From Devosia faecipullorum (GTDB lineage: Bacteria > Pseudomonadota > Alphaproteobacteria > Rhizobiales > Devosiaceae): a stretch of DNA of 64,000 nucleotides. The stretch lies in assembly GCF_015158295.1 (NCBI RefSeq), contig NZ_JACDXV010000005.1:124001-188000 (forward strand), read 5' to 3'. The translations under genes were made by a program, and so were the position numbers. Below are positions 8,710-17,832 of the stretch, piece by piece; position 1 is the stretch's first letter; each line of letters starts with the position of its first letter. The notes beneath the pieces are model-generated. The model was not told the DNA's origin. It saw only the letters and a list, made by a program, of their open reading frames with translations, and did not search any database.

Positions 8710-9540
8710 TCAGCCGATGCGAGAGAGAATGAAGTCGCGTTCCTCGGCCAGGCCGGCCCATTCCTGGGGATGGTCCGCATCGAAAATCAACGTATAGGGG
8801 CCCTTGTAGCCGGCTTCCTCCGCTGCCGCGATGCAGAGGCCATAATCGGCCTCATCAAGCTGACCTGAGATAAAATTGGCCTTGGCGTGGCACAATTCGG
8901 CGCGCGGAAAGATGGATTTGAGGCCTTCATATTTGTCCGACCCTGTCCAGTTGCCGAAATCGGCGAGCAGTCCGATCTGGCCATCGAGCTGGTCGAGCAG
9001 AATATGGACGGCTTCCGGGGTGGAGAGCAGTTCGAACCAGTTTTCGGTGACGATCCGCATGGGGGAGCCGGCATTGGCGGCGAGCAGATGGCGGAAGCCT
9101 TCGACCGATCGTTCCAGGGCCTGGATGGAGGTCGGCTGCTTGCCGGCAATGACGCGGGCATTTTCCGCGCCCAGTTCATTGGCGACTTCGAGCCAGCCGG
9201 CGATCCAGCGTGTGTCGCGTTCGCCCACCAGCGGATCGGTCATGTCGCCGGCGTCGATCAGCAGCGTTTGCAGCGCAACGCCCGACACTTTCAGCTGGTC
9301 GCGCAATTCCCCGAGATAGATCGGATCGCGGCTGCGCAGGTGGAAGGAGACGATTTCCAGTCTTTTATAGCCGTGATTGGCGAGCATGGAGGGCAGGCCG
9401 AGCAGGGATTCCTCGCCGTCGCCATAAGTGTCCTCGCCATCGCTCACCGCATCGGTGGTGAGATCATGCGGATAGGTCGCGCCCAATAGACGGTGCAGCG
9501 ACCAGGTGGAAACGGCAATGCGGCTTTCGGAATCGGCCAT
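8710..9540 (-). CDS. Sugar phosphate isomerase/epimerase-like TIM-barrel protein
   Basis: 276-aa protein of the xylose isomerase-like/AP endonuclease 2 superfamily. The barrel starts with RIAVSTWSLHRLLG; acidic and histidine metal-ligand positions appear in RIVTENWFELL, LLADFGNWTG and ELCHAKANF. Members isomerise or epimerise sugars, inositols or hydroxy-acids with a divalent metal. Here it lies downstream of the D-threonine aldolase-like, SDR and RidA genes on the same strand, separated from the aldolase gene by about 186 bp that include a REP-like repeat. Substrate unknown; part in the same catabolic route is inferred from position only. Confidence 0.75.
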   Translation of the reverse strand: MADSESRIAVSTWSLHRLLGATYPHDLTTDAVSDGEDTYGDGEESLLGLPSMLANHGYKRLEIVSFHLRSRDPIYLGELRDQLKVSGVALQTLLIDAGDMTDPLVGERDTRWIAGWLEVANELGAENARVIAGKQPTSIQALERSVEGFRHLLAANAGSPMRIVTENWFELLSTPEAVHILLDQLDGQIGLLADFGNWTGSDKYEGLKSIFPRAELCHAKANFISGQLDEADYGLCIAAAEEAGYKGPYTLIFDADHPQEWAGLAEERDFILSRIG

Positions 9541-9651
9541 GATGCTCTCCTGTTGAAGGGCAGGATTTCATGCCGAGAGGGCGGGGGCAAGCCGAAGCCG
9601 AAACGTTTCCGGCCTATCTGGAATATGGTCCTGCGGCTTTGCCATGGGGCT

Positions 9652-9680
9652 TTATTGCCCGGACTGGCCGGGCAATGACG
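9652..9680. repeat. REP-like palindrome, copy 2
   Basis: ATTGCCCGG (9654-9662), loop ACTGG, CCGGGCAAT (9668-9676), GACG. It lies in the gap between the isomerase-like gene and the D-threonine aldolase-like gene, both on the minus strand, and its arms are identical to those of copies 1 and 3. Confidence 0.75.
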
Positions 9681-9726
9681 CTGGAAGGGAGGCATCGCGG
9701 CCGGTGTCAGCCGCGAAGGACGCGGC

Positions 9727-10791
9727 TCAATCCACTCGGCCCCGTGCGGCCACCCTCAGGGTTTCCACCAAGTCGCCATCGCGGATCAGATGGACCTGAT
9801 CGAAGAGATTGCTCACCGGGCAACAATGATTGGGAATGATGCGAATGGTCTCGCCGATCCTGGGCTTGGTGGCGCAGGCGGAGACGTCGATCATGCCATG
9901 CTCCTCGCTGAGCCCGGTGACTTTCGCCTCGGGATAATCGACGACATAGCCGTGGCCGACCATGCCGAGCAGATCGCTGGTCAGCGCCTTGGTGCCGGCA
10001 TCGATGATGGCGCGGTTCTCGGTGGGACGGGACACGATGGTGGCGAGGACGGTGAGGGCGCAATCATCATAGCTGGCCGCCCCCGCCGCGACCTGCGAGC
10101 GGTCCATGTAAATATAGGTGCCGGGACGATATTCGCTGGCAATGCCGGATGCGTCCTGCATGTTCCAGATGTCGGGCGTGCCGCCGGTGGTGATCGCGGG
10201 CACCGCAATGCCGCTGGCGGCGAACAGCGCGTTGGCCGAGGCCAGCCATTGATTGGCCTCGTGATATTTGCCAGCGGCGGGATAGGTCATGAGACCAGCA
10301 AATTCGAGACCGGGCGCGGCGATGATGTCTTTTGCCAGCGCCAGCGCCGCCTCCGGCGATTGCACGCCGCAACGACCCATGCCGGTATCGCATTCGACGA
10401 AGACGCCGAAACGATGGGCCGGATCGGTGAAGGTGGCGGCGAGCCCGGCGACGCAATCGGCACTGTCGGCCACGACGCGAATGGTGACGCGATCATGCAG
10501 GGCCTTGAGCCGAGCAAGCTTGGCCGGGCCGATGATGTTGAAGGTGAGCAGGAGGTCGGAGAGGCCCGCATCGGCCATGACCTCGGCCTCGCCCAGCTTC
10601 TGAACGGTAATGCCAACCGCCCCCAGCTCCACCTGCCGCCTGGCGAAATAGGGCAGTTTGTGGGTCTTGATATGGGGGCGCAATTTCAGCCCAGCGCGGT
10701 CCGCAGCGGCCTGCGCCTTGCTCAGATTGGCCTCGGCCCTGTCGAGATCGATCAGGACGGCAGGAGTATCGAGTTCGTTATAGCGGGTCAT
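9727..10791 (-). CDS. D-threonine aldolase-like PLP enzyme (alanine racemase fold)
   Basis: 354-aa fold-type III PLP enzyme of the DSD1/D-threonine aldolase family. LDTPAVLIDLDRAEANL opens the barrel; RPHIKTHK (about residues 38-45) holds the PLP lysine; the C-terminal PNHCCPVSN (about 321-329) supplies the metal-binding His/Cys typical of metal-activated D-threonine aldolases and D-serine or D-hydroxyaspartate dehydratases. The reaction is expected on a D-beta-hydroxy amino acid (retro-aldol or dehydration); the exact substrate cannot be fixed. Its start overlaps the upstream SDR stop by 4 bp, so the two are co-translated. Together with RidA, which removes reactive enamine/imine intermediates of PLP enzymes, it suggests D-hydroxy-amino-acid catabolism. 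Confidence 0.85.
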   Translation of the reverse strand: MTRYNELDTPAVLIDLDRAEANLSKAQAAADRAGLKLRPHIKTHKLPYFARRQVELGAVGITVQKLGEAEVMADAGLSDLLLTFNIIGPAKLARLKALHDRVTIRVVADSADCVAGLAATFTDPAHRFGVFVECDTGMGRCGVQSPEAALALAKDIIAAPGLEFAGLMTYPAAGKYHEANQWLASANALFAASGIAVPAITTGGTPDIWNMQDASGIASEYRPGTYIYMDRSQVAAGAASYDDCALTVLATIVSRPTENRAIIDAGTKALTSDLLGMVGHGYVVDYPEAKVTGLSEEHGMIDVSACATKPRIGETIRIIPNHCCPVSNLFDQVHLIRDGDLVETLRVAARGRVD

Positions 10792-11561
10792 TTCGCCCTC
10801 AGTACCTCATTGACGAAACGCAGATTGCCCGAAGTCAGGCCCGCATCGACCGGGATGGTGACCCCGGTAATGCCGGAGGCGGCATCGGAGGCGAGAAAGA
10901 GCGCGGCATTGGCCACTTCCTCGGGACTGACCATGCGGCCCAGCGGATAATGCGGCAAGACTTTATCGAGCAATTGTGGATCGCCGGCGAGACGATGATC
11001 CCAGGCCGGAGTGCGGACCGATCCGGGCGCAACCACATTGGCGCGCACGCCCCGCTCGCCTCGCTCGACGGCAATGGCCTTGGCGTAGGCAAGCAGGCCC
11101 GCCTTGGCCGCCGAATAGGCCGGATTGCCGAAATGCTGGAGCGCATTGACCGAGGAGATGAAGACCACATTGCCCGCGCCACGCTCGGCCATGGCATTCA
11201 CCACCGGATCGACCAGCGCATAGGCGCCATTGAGATTGATGGCCATTTCGCTGGCCCAGATCTCGTCATCGAGATGGCCGAAATGCTCGGCGCACGTAAA
11301 GCCCGCATTGGCGATCACCGCATCGGGCGCACCATGGGCGGCGATGTCGGCGGCAATTGCCGAGCGGGTGGATTTTGCATCGGACTGATCGAACAGGACG
11401 GTGCGCACCAAAGGCAGGCCGACCATCAGGGCGGAATCCCGGTCCGCGCCGACGACATTGGCGCCCGCCGCGTGAAAGGTTTCGACCAGAACCCGGCCGA
11501 TGCCGCCGCCGGCGCCGGAAATAAGGACGGTCTTCCCGTCGAGACGGAAGGGATTGGTCAT
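10788..11561 (-). CDS. Short-chain dehydrogenase/reductase (SDR)
   Basis: 257-aa classical SDR oxidoreductase. The Rossmann motif GAGGGIGR lies near residue 16, NAGF is the central structural motif, and the catalytic Ser and Tyr-x3-Lys are in ISSVNALQHFGNPAYSAAKAG. The C-terminal GVTIPVDAGLTSG is typical of the family. NAD(P) preference and substrate are unclear. It sits between RidA and the D-threonine aldolase-like gene on the same strand and probably oxidises or reduces a hydroxy/keto intermediate of that pathway. Confidence 0.86.
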   Translation of the reverse strand: MTNPFRLDGKTVLISGAGGGIGRVLVETFHAAGANVVGADRDSALMVGLPLVRTVLFDQSDAKSTRSAIAADIAAHGAPDAVIANAGFTCAEHFGHLDDEIWASEMAINLNGAYALVDPVVNAMAERGAGNVVFISSVNALQHFGNPAYSAAKAGLLAYAKAIAVERGERGVRANVVAPGSVRTPAWDHRLAGDPQLLDKVLPHYPLGRMVSPEEVANAALFLASDAASGITGVTIPVDAGLTSGNLRFVNEVLRAK

Positions 11562-11653
11562 CGGCTCAATGTCTCCACCAATTCAATGCCACCCTCGGAC
11601 CCGATCCGGGAGCCGGTGTCAACGCCCATCAGCAGCGCGGCGCCAATTGCAGA

Positions 11654-11678
11654 CACCCTCGGGCCAGGCCCGAGGGTG
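11654..11678. repeat. Perfect 12-bp hairpin between SDR and RidA genes
   Basis: CACCCTCGGGCC (11654-11665), a single A, then GGCCCGAGGGTG (11667-11678). A degenerate second palindrome (CACCCTCGG...) lies just to its left from about 11590. It probably belongs to the same broad class of GC-rich intergenic palindromes as the REP-like copies, with a different arm sequence. It lies in the 143-bp gap between the ridA-like and SDR genes. Confidence 0.55.
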
Positions 11679-11704
11679 AAAATACTGTCCGGTCAGGAAC
11701 AGGT

Positions 11705-12088
11705 TTATGGACCCTTATAGGCGACGCAATCGATCTCGACCTTGCAATCGACCATCATATGGCTCTGCACGCAGGCGCGGGCCGGAGGATGCTCGCCGAA
11801 ATAGCTTTTATAGACGGCGTTGAAGCTCCAGAAATCGCGCGGGTCATCGAGCCAGACACCGCAACGGACCACATGTTCGAGCCCGTAGCCGGCCTCTTCG
11901 AGTATGGCGATGACGTTCTTGATGGTGAGGTGAGTCTGCTCGATGATCCCGGTGCCGACGATCTCGCCGTCCTTCATCGCGACCTGGCCGGACACATAGA
12001 GCCAGCCGCCAGCCTCAACGGCGCGGGCGAAGGGCAGATTCTGGCCACCGGCCCCCGACTTTTCTGCACCGTAACGTTTGATCGACAT
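11705..12088 (-). CDS. RidA family protein (enamine/imine deaminase-like)
   Basis: 127-aa RidA/YjgF/UK114 protein. The family block LYVSGQVAMKDGEIVG, the conserved arginine in PPARACVQS and the glutamate in KVEIDCVAY are present; the Arg-Glu pair marks members able to hydrolyse reactive enamines/imines produced by PLP enzymes. ATG 12088 is preceded by GAGAGGGA on the minus strand. It is first in the minus-strand catabolic cluster and divergent from the M81 peptidase gene, so both probably share the 174-bp control region at 12089-12262. It may belong to one of the specialised Rid subfamilies rather than RidA itself. Confidence 0.85.
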   Translation of the reverse strand: MSIKRYGAEKSGAGGQNLPFARAVEAGGWLYVSGQVAMKDGEIVGTGIIEQTHLTIKNVIAILEEAGYGLEHVVRCGVWLDDPRDFWSFNAVYKSYFGEHPPARACVQSHMMVDCKVEIDCVAYKGP

Positions 12089-12262
12089 GGGCTATCCCTC
12101 TCGAATATGAAATTTTCTTTCTCTCCTTAGCGTATTTCGAGGCAAGGATCGAGGAAATGACCGCAGAACCCGGCGCAAAATGTAAATTTCTTACGTGATC
12201 GGCGGCGCAGCTTGGTGTAGCGTCGCTCAACGCGCCCATGTGCTTCAGCCCGGATCAGTCTC

Positions 12263-13720
12263 TTGCGTGTCTTTACCGCCGCTCTCGCCACCGAAACAAA
12301 TACATTTTCGCCCGTCGCCATCGACAAGAAGGCTTTTGAGGCATCGCTTCACGCCAAGCCGGGCCAGCACCCGGCCACGCCCACCCTGTGCACGGCGCCA
12401 ATCACCGTGGGCCGCGAGGTTTGCGCGCGCGAGGGCTGGACGCTGATCGAGGGCAGCGCCAGCTGGGCCGATCCGGCCGGATTGGTGGCCCAATCCACCT
12501 ATGAGGAATTGCGCGACGAAATCCTCGGGCAATTGCAGGCCGCCATGCCGGTGAACGGGGTGGTGCTGGGACTGCACGGCGCCATGGTGGCGCAGGGCTA
12601 TGACGATCCCGAGGGCGATTTGCTGGCCCGGATTCGCGCCATTGTCGGTCCCGAGGTGCTGGTCTGCGCCGAACTCGACCCGCACAGCCATTTGACGGCA
12701 AAGCGCGCGGCGGCGGCGGACTTCTTCGTCTATTTCAAGGAATTTCCCCACACCGATTTCGTCGACCGCGCGCGCGACCTCTGGGCCATCGCGGCGCGGG
12801 CGCTCAAGGGCGAAATCAAGCCGGTGATGAGCATTTTCGATTGCCGGATGATCGACGTCTTCCCCACCTCCAAGCAGCCGATGCGCGGCTTCGTGGATCA
12901 TCTCATGGCGCTGGAACGCTCGGAGCCGGGACTGCTTTCGCTATCGGTGGTGCATGGCTTCATGGCCGGCGACGTGCCGGAAATGGGCACCAAGCTGGTG
13001 GCGGTGACCGATGGCCAGAAGGAAATGGGCGCCGCCCTCGCCGAAAAACTGGGGCGCGAATTGTTCGCCATGCGCGGCACCTTCATGGTGAGCCAGGTGG
13101 ATGAACAGGTGGCGGTGGACGCGGCGATTGCCGCGCCACGCGGGCCGGTGGTGATTGCCGATGTGTGGGACAATCCGGGCGGCGGCACCGCGGGCGACGC
13201 CACCGTGGTTCTGGCCGAACTGATAGAGCGCGGCGCGCAGGACGTGGCCGTGGGCACGATCTGGGATCCCATCGCGGTGCAGATCTGTTTCGCCGCAGGT
13301 GAAGGCGCGGAAATCATGCTGCGTTTCGGAGCCAAGTCAGCCCCCTTTACCGGCGATCCGATCGACAAGCGCGTTATCGTCAAGGCATTGAAGCGCAATG
13401 CCGAGATGAAGTTCGGCGAGAGCTTCGCGCCGTTCGGCGACGCAGCCTGGGTGCATTTCGAGGGGATCGACGTGATCCTCAATTCGACCCGCGCCCAGAG
13501 TTTCGACCCGAGCCTGTTCTCGGCGATGGGCATCGATCCGCAGCAGCGAAAAATCCTGCTGATCAAATCGACCAATCATTTCTACGATTCATTCTCCAAA
13601 ATCGCTTCCGAGATCATCTATTGCTCGGCGGGCAAGCCCTATCCCAACCGGCCGGCGGAAACCGATTATCGCAAGGCGCGGCGGGATATCTGGCCGATGG
13701 TGGACAATCCCTGGGCGTGA
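12263..13720 (+). CDS. M81 family metallopeptidase (MlrC-like)
   Basis: 485-aa MlrC/M81 protein, named for the microcystin-degrading enzyme, although most members sit in small-molecule or amino-acid catabolic clusters. It begins MRVFTAALATETNTFSP from a TTG codon at 12263, exactly the usual family N-terminus, so the TTG start is favoured although the ribosome site is weak. Likely metal ligands are in ELDPHSHLT (about residue 135) and KEFPHTDFVDRA. The C-terminal half carries the MlrC C-terminal domain. It is divergent from ridA and near a D-threonine aldolase-like gene, suggesting hydrolysis of an amide or peptide-like substrate feeding that pathway. The true substrate is unknown. Confidence 0.85.
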   Translation: MRVFTAALATETNTFSPVAIDKKAFEASLHAKPGQHPATPTLCTAPITVGREVCAREGWTLIEGSASWADPAGLVAQSTYEELRDEILGQLQAAMPVNGVVLGLHGAMVAQGYDDPEGDLLARIRAIVGPEVLVCAELDPHSHLTAKRAAAADFFVYFKEFPHTDFVDRARDLWAIAARALKGEIKPVMSIFDCRMIDVFPTSKQPMRGFVDHLMALERSEPGLLSLSVVHGFMAGDVPEMGTKLVAVTDGQKEMGAALAEKLGRELFAMRGTFMVSQVDEQVAVDAAIAAPRGPVVIADVWDNPGGGTAGDATVVLAELIERGAQDVAVGTIWDPIAVQICFAAGEGAEIMLRFGAKSAPFTGDPIDKRVIVKALKRNAEMKFGESFAPFGDAAWVHFEGIDVILNSTRAQSFDPSLFSAMGIDPQQRKILLIKSTNHFYDSFSKIASEIIYCSAGKPYPNRPAETDYRKARRDIWPMVDNPWA

Positions 13721-13753
13721 CCGGCGCGGTGGCGGGGTGACAGTGCCGGGCTT

Positions 13754-14209
13754 TCAGTCCCGGAGCTGGCGGAAAAATTCCACCAGCAGCTTTTCGGAGC
13801 GGGCGGCTGAGAGGCCGCCGATCACTTCGGGTCGATGGTGGCAGGTGGGCTGGTCGAACAGGCGAATGCCATTCTCCACCGCGCCGGCCTTGACGTCCTC
13901 GGCGGCGAAATAGACGCGGCGCAGGCGGGCATGGGCGATGGCGCCCGCACACATGGCGCAGGGCTCGAGCGTCACATAGAGGTCGCAGCCATCCAGCCGC
14001 CCGGTGCCACGCGCCGCCAGAGCCGCGCGAATGGCCAACATTTCGGCATGAGCGGTGGGGTCGCCCAGAGCCTGCATGCGATTGCGCTCGGCGGCCAGAA
14101 CGCGATCGTTTTCCATCACCACCGCGCCGATGGGCGCTTCGCCACAGGCAGCCGCTTCCTCGGCGAGGCGCAGGGCCAGATCCATGGGCTTGTCGGAAAA
14201 TTCGGTCAC
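13754..14209 (-). CDS. tadA: tRNA-specific adenosine deaminase TadA
   Basis: 151-aa zinc deaminase that converts A34 to inosine in tRNA-Arg(ACG). The zinc and proton-shuttle motif HAEMLAIRAAL (His and Glu) and PCAMCAGA (two Cys) are both present, as is the N-terminal EAPIGAVV of the nucleotide pocket. Length and order match TadA. The stop of the upstream membrane hydrolase gene (14206) overlaps its start by 4 bp, so it is translated from that transcript. A related nucleoside or guanine deaminase is less likely given the overall match. Confidence 0.9.
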   Translation of the reverse strand: MTEFSDKPMDLALRLAEEAAACGEAPIGAVVMENDRVLAAERNRMQALGDPTAHAEMLAIRAALAARGTGRLDGCDLYVTLEPCAMCAGAIAHARLRRVYFAAEDVKAGAVENGIRLFDQPTCHHRPEVIGGLSAARSEKLLVEFFRQLRD

Positions 14210-15915
14210 GGCGGGAACGGGGCGTAATCCTGGGGGTTGACGGCGCTCTTGAGAGCTTCGAGCCCGGCACGGGTCCAGCCCGGCGGCTGGGTGACCTCAT
14301 ACCAGGCGTCAATATAGTCGCGCGGCGAATAGACATGTCCATAACCGACCGGTGCCGTCTGCGACAGGGCCGTATCCAGCGCCAATTGCAGGAAGGTGAC
14401 AAGCGGATACCAATTGAGCGCCGGCGACACATCGGGGCCGCGCGGGGCGGCAAACCAGGGCGGGCGCTGCCAATCGGCATCAAAGGAAAAGAAGACGATG
14501 GGGTCGCTCGCATATTGCAGGAAGACGATCCGCATCGGGCCCCATTCAAGACCGTCCCAATCCCTGGCTCCGGACTGGTTCATGAAGCGGATGGCGCTCG
14601 AATTGCCGAAGCGGGGCAGCCAGAACGGGCTATCGGGCTGGCGACCTTGAGTCACCCGGCTCCAGGTGGAACTGGAAAAGGGCGGACCGGCCCAGAGCGC
14701 GCCATCGAAGGGGTCGCCCAGAACATCATAAACGGTGGTGGAATTCTGCGAGGCGAGCGCGCCCAGGCTGAGACCGTAGAGATAGAGGGAAGGTCGGCTC
14801 TCCGGCGGCAGGTCGGTCCAATAGGCATAGACGATATCGAACAGCGCCTGGGCGGTTTCGCCGCCATAATTGGGCTCGACCAGCAGCGACAACGCGCTGG
14901 TGAGATAGGAATATTGCACCGCGACGCTGGCGACATCGCCATCATGGAGGATTTCGAGCATGTCGATGCCGGCGCGGTCGACCCAGCCGGTGCCCACCGG
15001 CATGATCAGCACCAGCACCGAGCGCTCGAATGCCCCGACACGCAAGAGTTCGTCCAGCGCCAGCTGGGCGCGGGCCTCGACGCTGGGCGCCGAGCGCAGG
15101 CCCACATAGGTGCGCAGCGGCTCAATCGCGGGCCGGCCAGTCAGGGCGGTGATGTCCGCCGCCGCCGGGCCGGATTGCACATAGATGCGCGAATCCTTGC
15201 CGATGGTTTCCCATTCGATCAGCGATTGGGCGCTGCCGGTCTTGTCCGGCTCAGCGGGCGGGGCATCGTCGGTCGAGACCAAAGCATCGAGCCGTTCATA
15301 GAAATTGTCGGCAACCCGCAGGGCGTTACGCCAGAAGAGGTTATTGACCAGAATGCTGACCGCGATGGCGACGAGCAAAGTGGCCAGAACCAGAGCGGCT
15401 CGGCGCGGCAGAAGCGGGGCGAGCCAGCCCCAGACCAGCCGGATCAGCCGCACCATCAGCCTGCCCAGCACCATGAGCACAATGGCGATGGGCAGGGCCA
15501 TGGCCGCGATCAGGAGTGGCTGGGACTGGTCCACCGGCGGCATGTGCATGACGGCACGAACCGAATTCTGCCAGGTATTCGCATAGGACAGGGCCAGGAC
15601 CACCAGCGCCAGGGCGACCAAGGCCACCACGATGCCCATGGCCCGCGTCACCCTTCCGGGCGGCACGTGCAACCCGAGAAAGCCCCAGAGCCAATGGGCC
15701 AGATTGCCGAGGCCATAGCCGATGGCAAAGCAGCAGCCCGAGAGGATGCCTTGCACGATTTCGGTGCGCGGCAAGAGCGAAGGCGTGAGCGAGAGGGTAA
15801 AGAAGACCGCGCCGACCAGAAGGCCGGGCATGGAGAAATTGTCCGCCAGCCAATCCCAGAAGACATTGGCACGCTGGACCCATGGCATGCGGATTCGGCC
15901 GGACCCTTGGTTCAT
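14206..15915 (-). CDS. Membrane-anchored alpha/beta-hydrolase family protein
   Basis: About 569 aa. The N-terminal third has several membrane helices (MPGLLVGAVFFTLSLTPSLL, AMGIVVALVALALVVLAL, LLIAAMALPIAIVLMVLG, LVLATLLVAIAVSILV). The C-terminal two thirds form an alpha/beta-hydrolase-like domain with a nucleophile elbow LYLYGLSLGALAS and late acidic/His positions around GYGHVYSPRDYIDAWYE. This matches the Abhydrolase_9 architecture (N-terminal membrane plus catalytic domain) known mainly from uncharacterised bacterial proteins. An in-frame ATG at 15963 would add 16 residues; 15915 is preferred as closer to the first helix. Substrate unknown, perhaps a lipid or cell-envelope ester. Overlaps tadA by 4 bp; divergent from mutL. 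Confidence 0.75.
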   Translation of the reverse strand: MNQGSGRIRMPWVQRANVFWDWLADNFSMPGLLVGAVFFTLSLTPSLLPRTEIVQGILSGCCFAIGYGLGNLAHWLWGFLGLHVPPGRVTRAMGIVVALVALALVVLALSYANTWQNSVRAVMHMPPVDQSQPLLIAAMALPIAIVLMVLGRLMVRLIRLVWGWLAPLLPRRAALVLATLLVAIAVSILVNNLFWRNALRVADNFYERLDALVSTDDAPPAEPDKTGSAQSLIEWETIGKDSRIYVQSGPAAADITALTGRPAIEPLRTYVGLRSAPSVEARAQLALDELLRVGAFERSVLVLIMPVGTGWVDRAGIDMLEILHDGDVASVAVQYSYLTSALSLLVEPNYGGETAQALFDIVYAYWTDLPPESRPSLYLYGLSLGALASQNSTTVYDVLGDPFDGALWAGPPFSSSTWSRVTQGRQPDSPFWLPRFGNSSAIRFMNQSGARDWDGLEWGPMRIVFLQYASDPIVFFSFDADWQRPPWFAAPRGPDVSPALNWYPLVTFLQLALDTALSQTAPVGYGHVYSPRDYIDAWYEVTQPPGWTRAGLEALKSAVNPQDYAPFPP

Positions 15916-16029
15916 TGGCCTAGGTGAACCGGCGGAGCCCTTCTGGTCAATCGGTCTGGGCACAATTGATGCAAGCGGGTCGGAATATGCCCTGCCCTAC
16001 CCTATATTGGCGGCAGAGGAGAATCGCCC

Positions 16030-17832
16030 TTGTCCATACGCCAATTGCCCGAAGACCTGATCAACCGCATCGCCGCCGGCGAAGTGGTGGAACGGCCGGC
16101 CAGCGTGGTCAAGGAATTGGTGGAAAACTCCATCGATGCCGGGGCGCGGCGCATTGTCGTCACCACCGCCAATGGCGGCATGGACCTGGTCCGCATCGCC
16201 GATGATGGCCACGGCATGGACCGGGACGACCTGATCCTGTCGGTGGAGCGGCACGCCACTTCGAAATTGTCGGCGGACGATCTCGATGACATCCGCACGC
16301 TGGGTTTCCGGGGCGAGGCGCTGGCCTCCATCGGCTCGGTGGCGCGGCTTTCGGTGGCCTCGCGCCCGGCGGAAGCCGAAAGCGGCCTCGTCCTTGTGGT
16401 CGACAATGGCCGCCGCTCGGGGCCGATGCCGCAGGCGATGAACCGGGGCACGGTGATCGAGGTGCGCGACCTGTTCGCCCAGGTGCCGGCGCGGCGGAAA
16501 TTCTTGAAGGGCGTGCGCGCCGAAAGCTCCGCCATCACCGATACGGTCAAGCGGCTCGCCATGGCCAATCCGCAGGTCCATTTCGTGCTGGAAGGCGCCG
16601 ACCGCAGCGCCTCGAACTGGCCTGCAATCAGCGGCGAGGGCGCGCTGGAAGCGCGGCTCGGGCAGGTGATGGGCGCAGATTTCGTCGAAAACGCCGTGCC
16701 GCTGGCTCTGGCTCGACATGGCGTGGTGGTGGCCGGGCTTGCGGGCCTGCCGACCTATACGCGGGCCAATTCACTCAGCCAGTTCTATTTCGTCAATGGC
16801 CGCTCGGTGCGCGACAAGGTGCTGGTGGGCGCCGTGCGGGCGGCCTTTGCCGATTATACCTTTCGCGACCGCTTTCCGGTGGTGGCGCTCTATCTGGCCA
16901 TCGACCCGGGCGAGGTGGACGTCAATGTGCATCCCGCCAAGGCCGAATTGCGCTTTCGCGACCAGGGCGCGGTGCGGGGCGCGGTGATCAAGGCCATCGG
17001 CATGGCTTTGGCCGCTGCCGGCTTCAAGGCCTCGAGCAGCGTGGCCGACGATATTCTGGGGGCCTTTGCTGCGCCAGAAATGGAGCGAGCCGCGCCAACA
17101 TCGATGCCGATGCCAGCGAGTGCGGCGCATTATGGCTGGCGCAATGAGCGGGCCCCACTCCATCTCGACACGAGGCCAGGTCAATTGTCCGGCTTCACCG
17201 AACCGAGCGGCAGGGTGGAAAGCGTCGACATCGCGCTGGACGCTGTCGATTATCCGCTGGGCACGGCGCGGGCGCAGATGTTTGACAACTACATCATCGC
17301 GCAGAACGATACCGGTCTGCTGCTGGTGGACCAGCACGCCGCCCATGAGCGGCTGGTCTATGAGCGGTTCAAGGCGCAGATGGCGGAAGGCATCGTGCCG
17401 AGCCAGGCGCAATTGATCCCGGTGATCGTGGAATTGCCGGAGGAGGATTGCGCCCGGCTGGAAGAGGCGGCGCCGGAGCTGGAAAAATTCGGGCTCTATC
17501 TCGACCGTTTCGGGCCGCGCGCCATTGCCGTGCGCGAAACCCCGGCACTTCTCGGCAATACCGACATTTCCGGCCTTGTCCGCGACCTGGCCGATGGCCT
17601 CGCCGAATGGGACAGCGCCGCCGCCTTGACCGGGCGAATGGAAGCCATCATCGCCCGCATGGCCTGCCACGGATCGGTGCGCAGCGGCAGGCGGCTGCGG
17701 GTGGACGAAATGAACGCCCTGCTCCGCGACATGGAGGCCGTGCCCCATTCGGGCCAGTGCATCCATGGCAGACCGACTTATGTCGAACTCAAAAAGGGCG
17801 ATATCGAGCGCCTGTTCGGGAGAAGCCGATGA
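16030..17832 (+). CDS. mutL: DNA mismatch repair endonuclease MutL
   Basis: 600-aa MutL. GHKL ATPase motifs: ELVENSIDAGA (about residue 35), DDGHGM and TLGFRGEALAS. The C-terminal dimerisation/endonuclease domain carries the metal motif DQHAAHERLVYE (DQHAxxExxxxE), plus CHGSVRSG and CIHGRP, so this is the nicking type of MutL found in bacteria without MutH. The start is TTG at 16030, with AGAGGAGA about 7 nt upstream and the expected SIRQLPEDLINRIAAGEVVE right after. mutS is not adjacent. The stop overlaps the next gene start by 4 bp. Confidence 0.95.
   Translation: MSIRQLPEDLINRIAAGEVVERPASVVKELVENSIDAGARRIVVTTANGGMDLVRIADDGHGMDRDDLILSVERHATSKLSADDLDDIRTLGFRGEALASIGSVARLSVASRPAEAESGLVLVVDNGRRSGPMPQAMNRGTVIEVRDLFAQVPARRKFLKGVRAESSAITDTVKRLAMANPQVHFVLEGADRSASNWPAISGEGALEARLGQVMGADFVENAVPLALARHGVVVAGLAGLPTYTRANSLSQFYFVNGRSVRDKVLVGAVRAAFADYTFRDRFPVVALYLAIDPGEVDVNVHPAKAELRFRDQGAVRGAVIKAIGMALAAAGFKASSSVADDILGAFAAPEMERAAPTSMPMPASAAHYGWRNERAPLHLDTRPGQLSGFTEPSGRVESVDIALDAVDYPLGTARAQMFDNYIIAQNDTGLLLVDQHAAHERLVYERFKAQMAEGIVPSQAQLIPVIVELPEEDCARLEEAAPELEKFGLYLDRFGPRAIAVRETPALLGNTDISGLVRDLADGLAEWDSAAALTGRMEAIIARMACHGSVRSGRRLRVDEMNALLRDMEAVPHSGQCIHGRPTYVELKKGDIERLFGRSR

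Noticed and set aside
17448..17828. N-terminal extension of the dioxygenase-esterase fusion into mutL
   Set aside because: The frame is open upstream, but that part is the +1 shadow of mutL; the VOC domain starts at ATG 17829, which overlaps the mutL stop in the usual ATGA arrangement.
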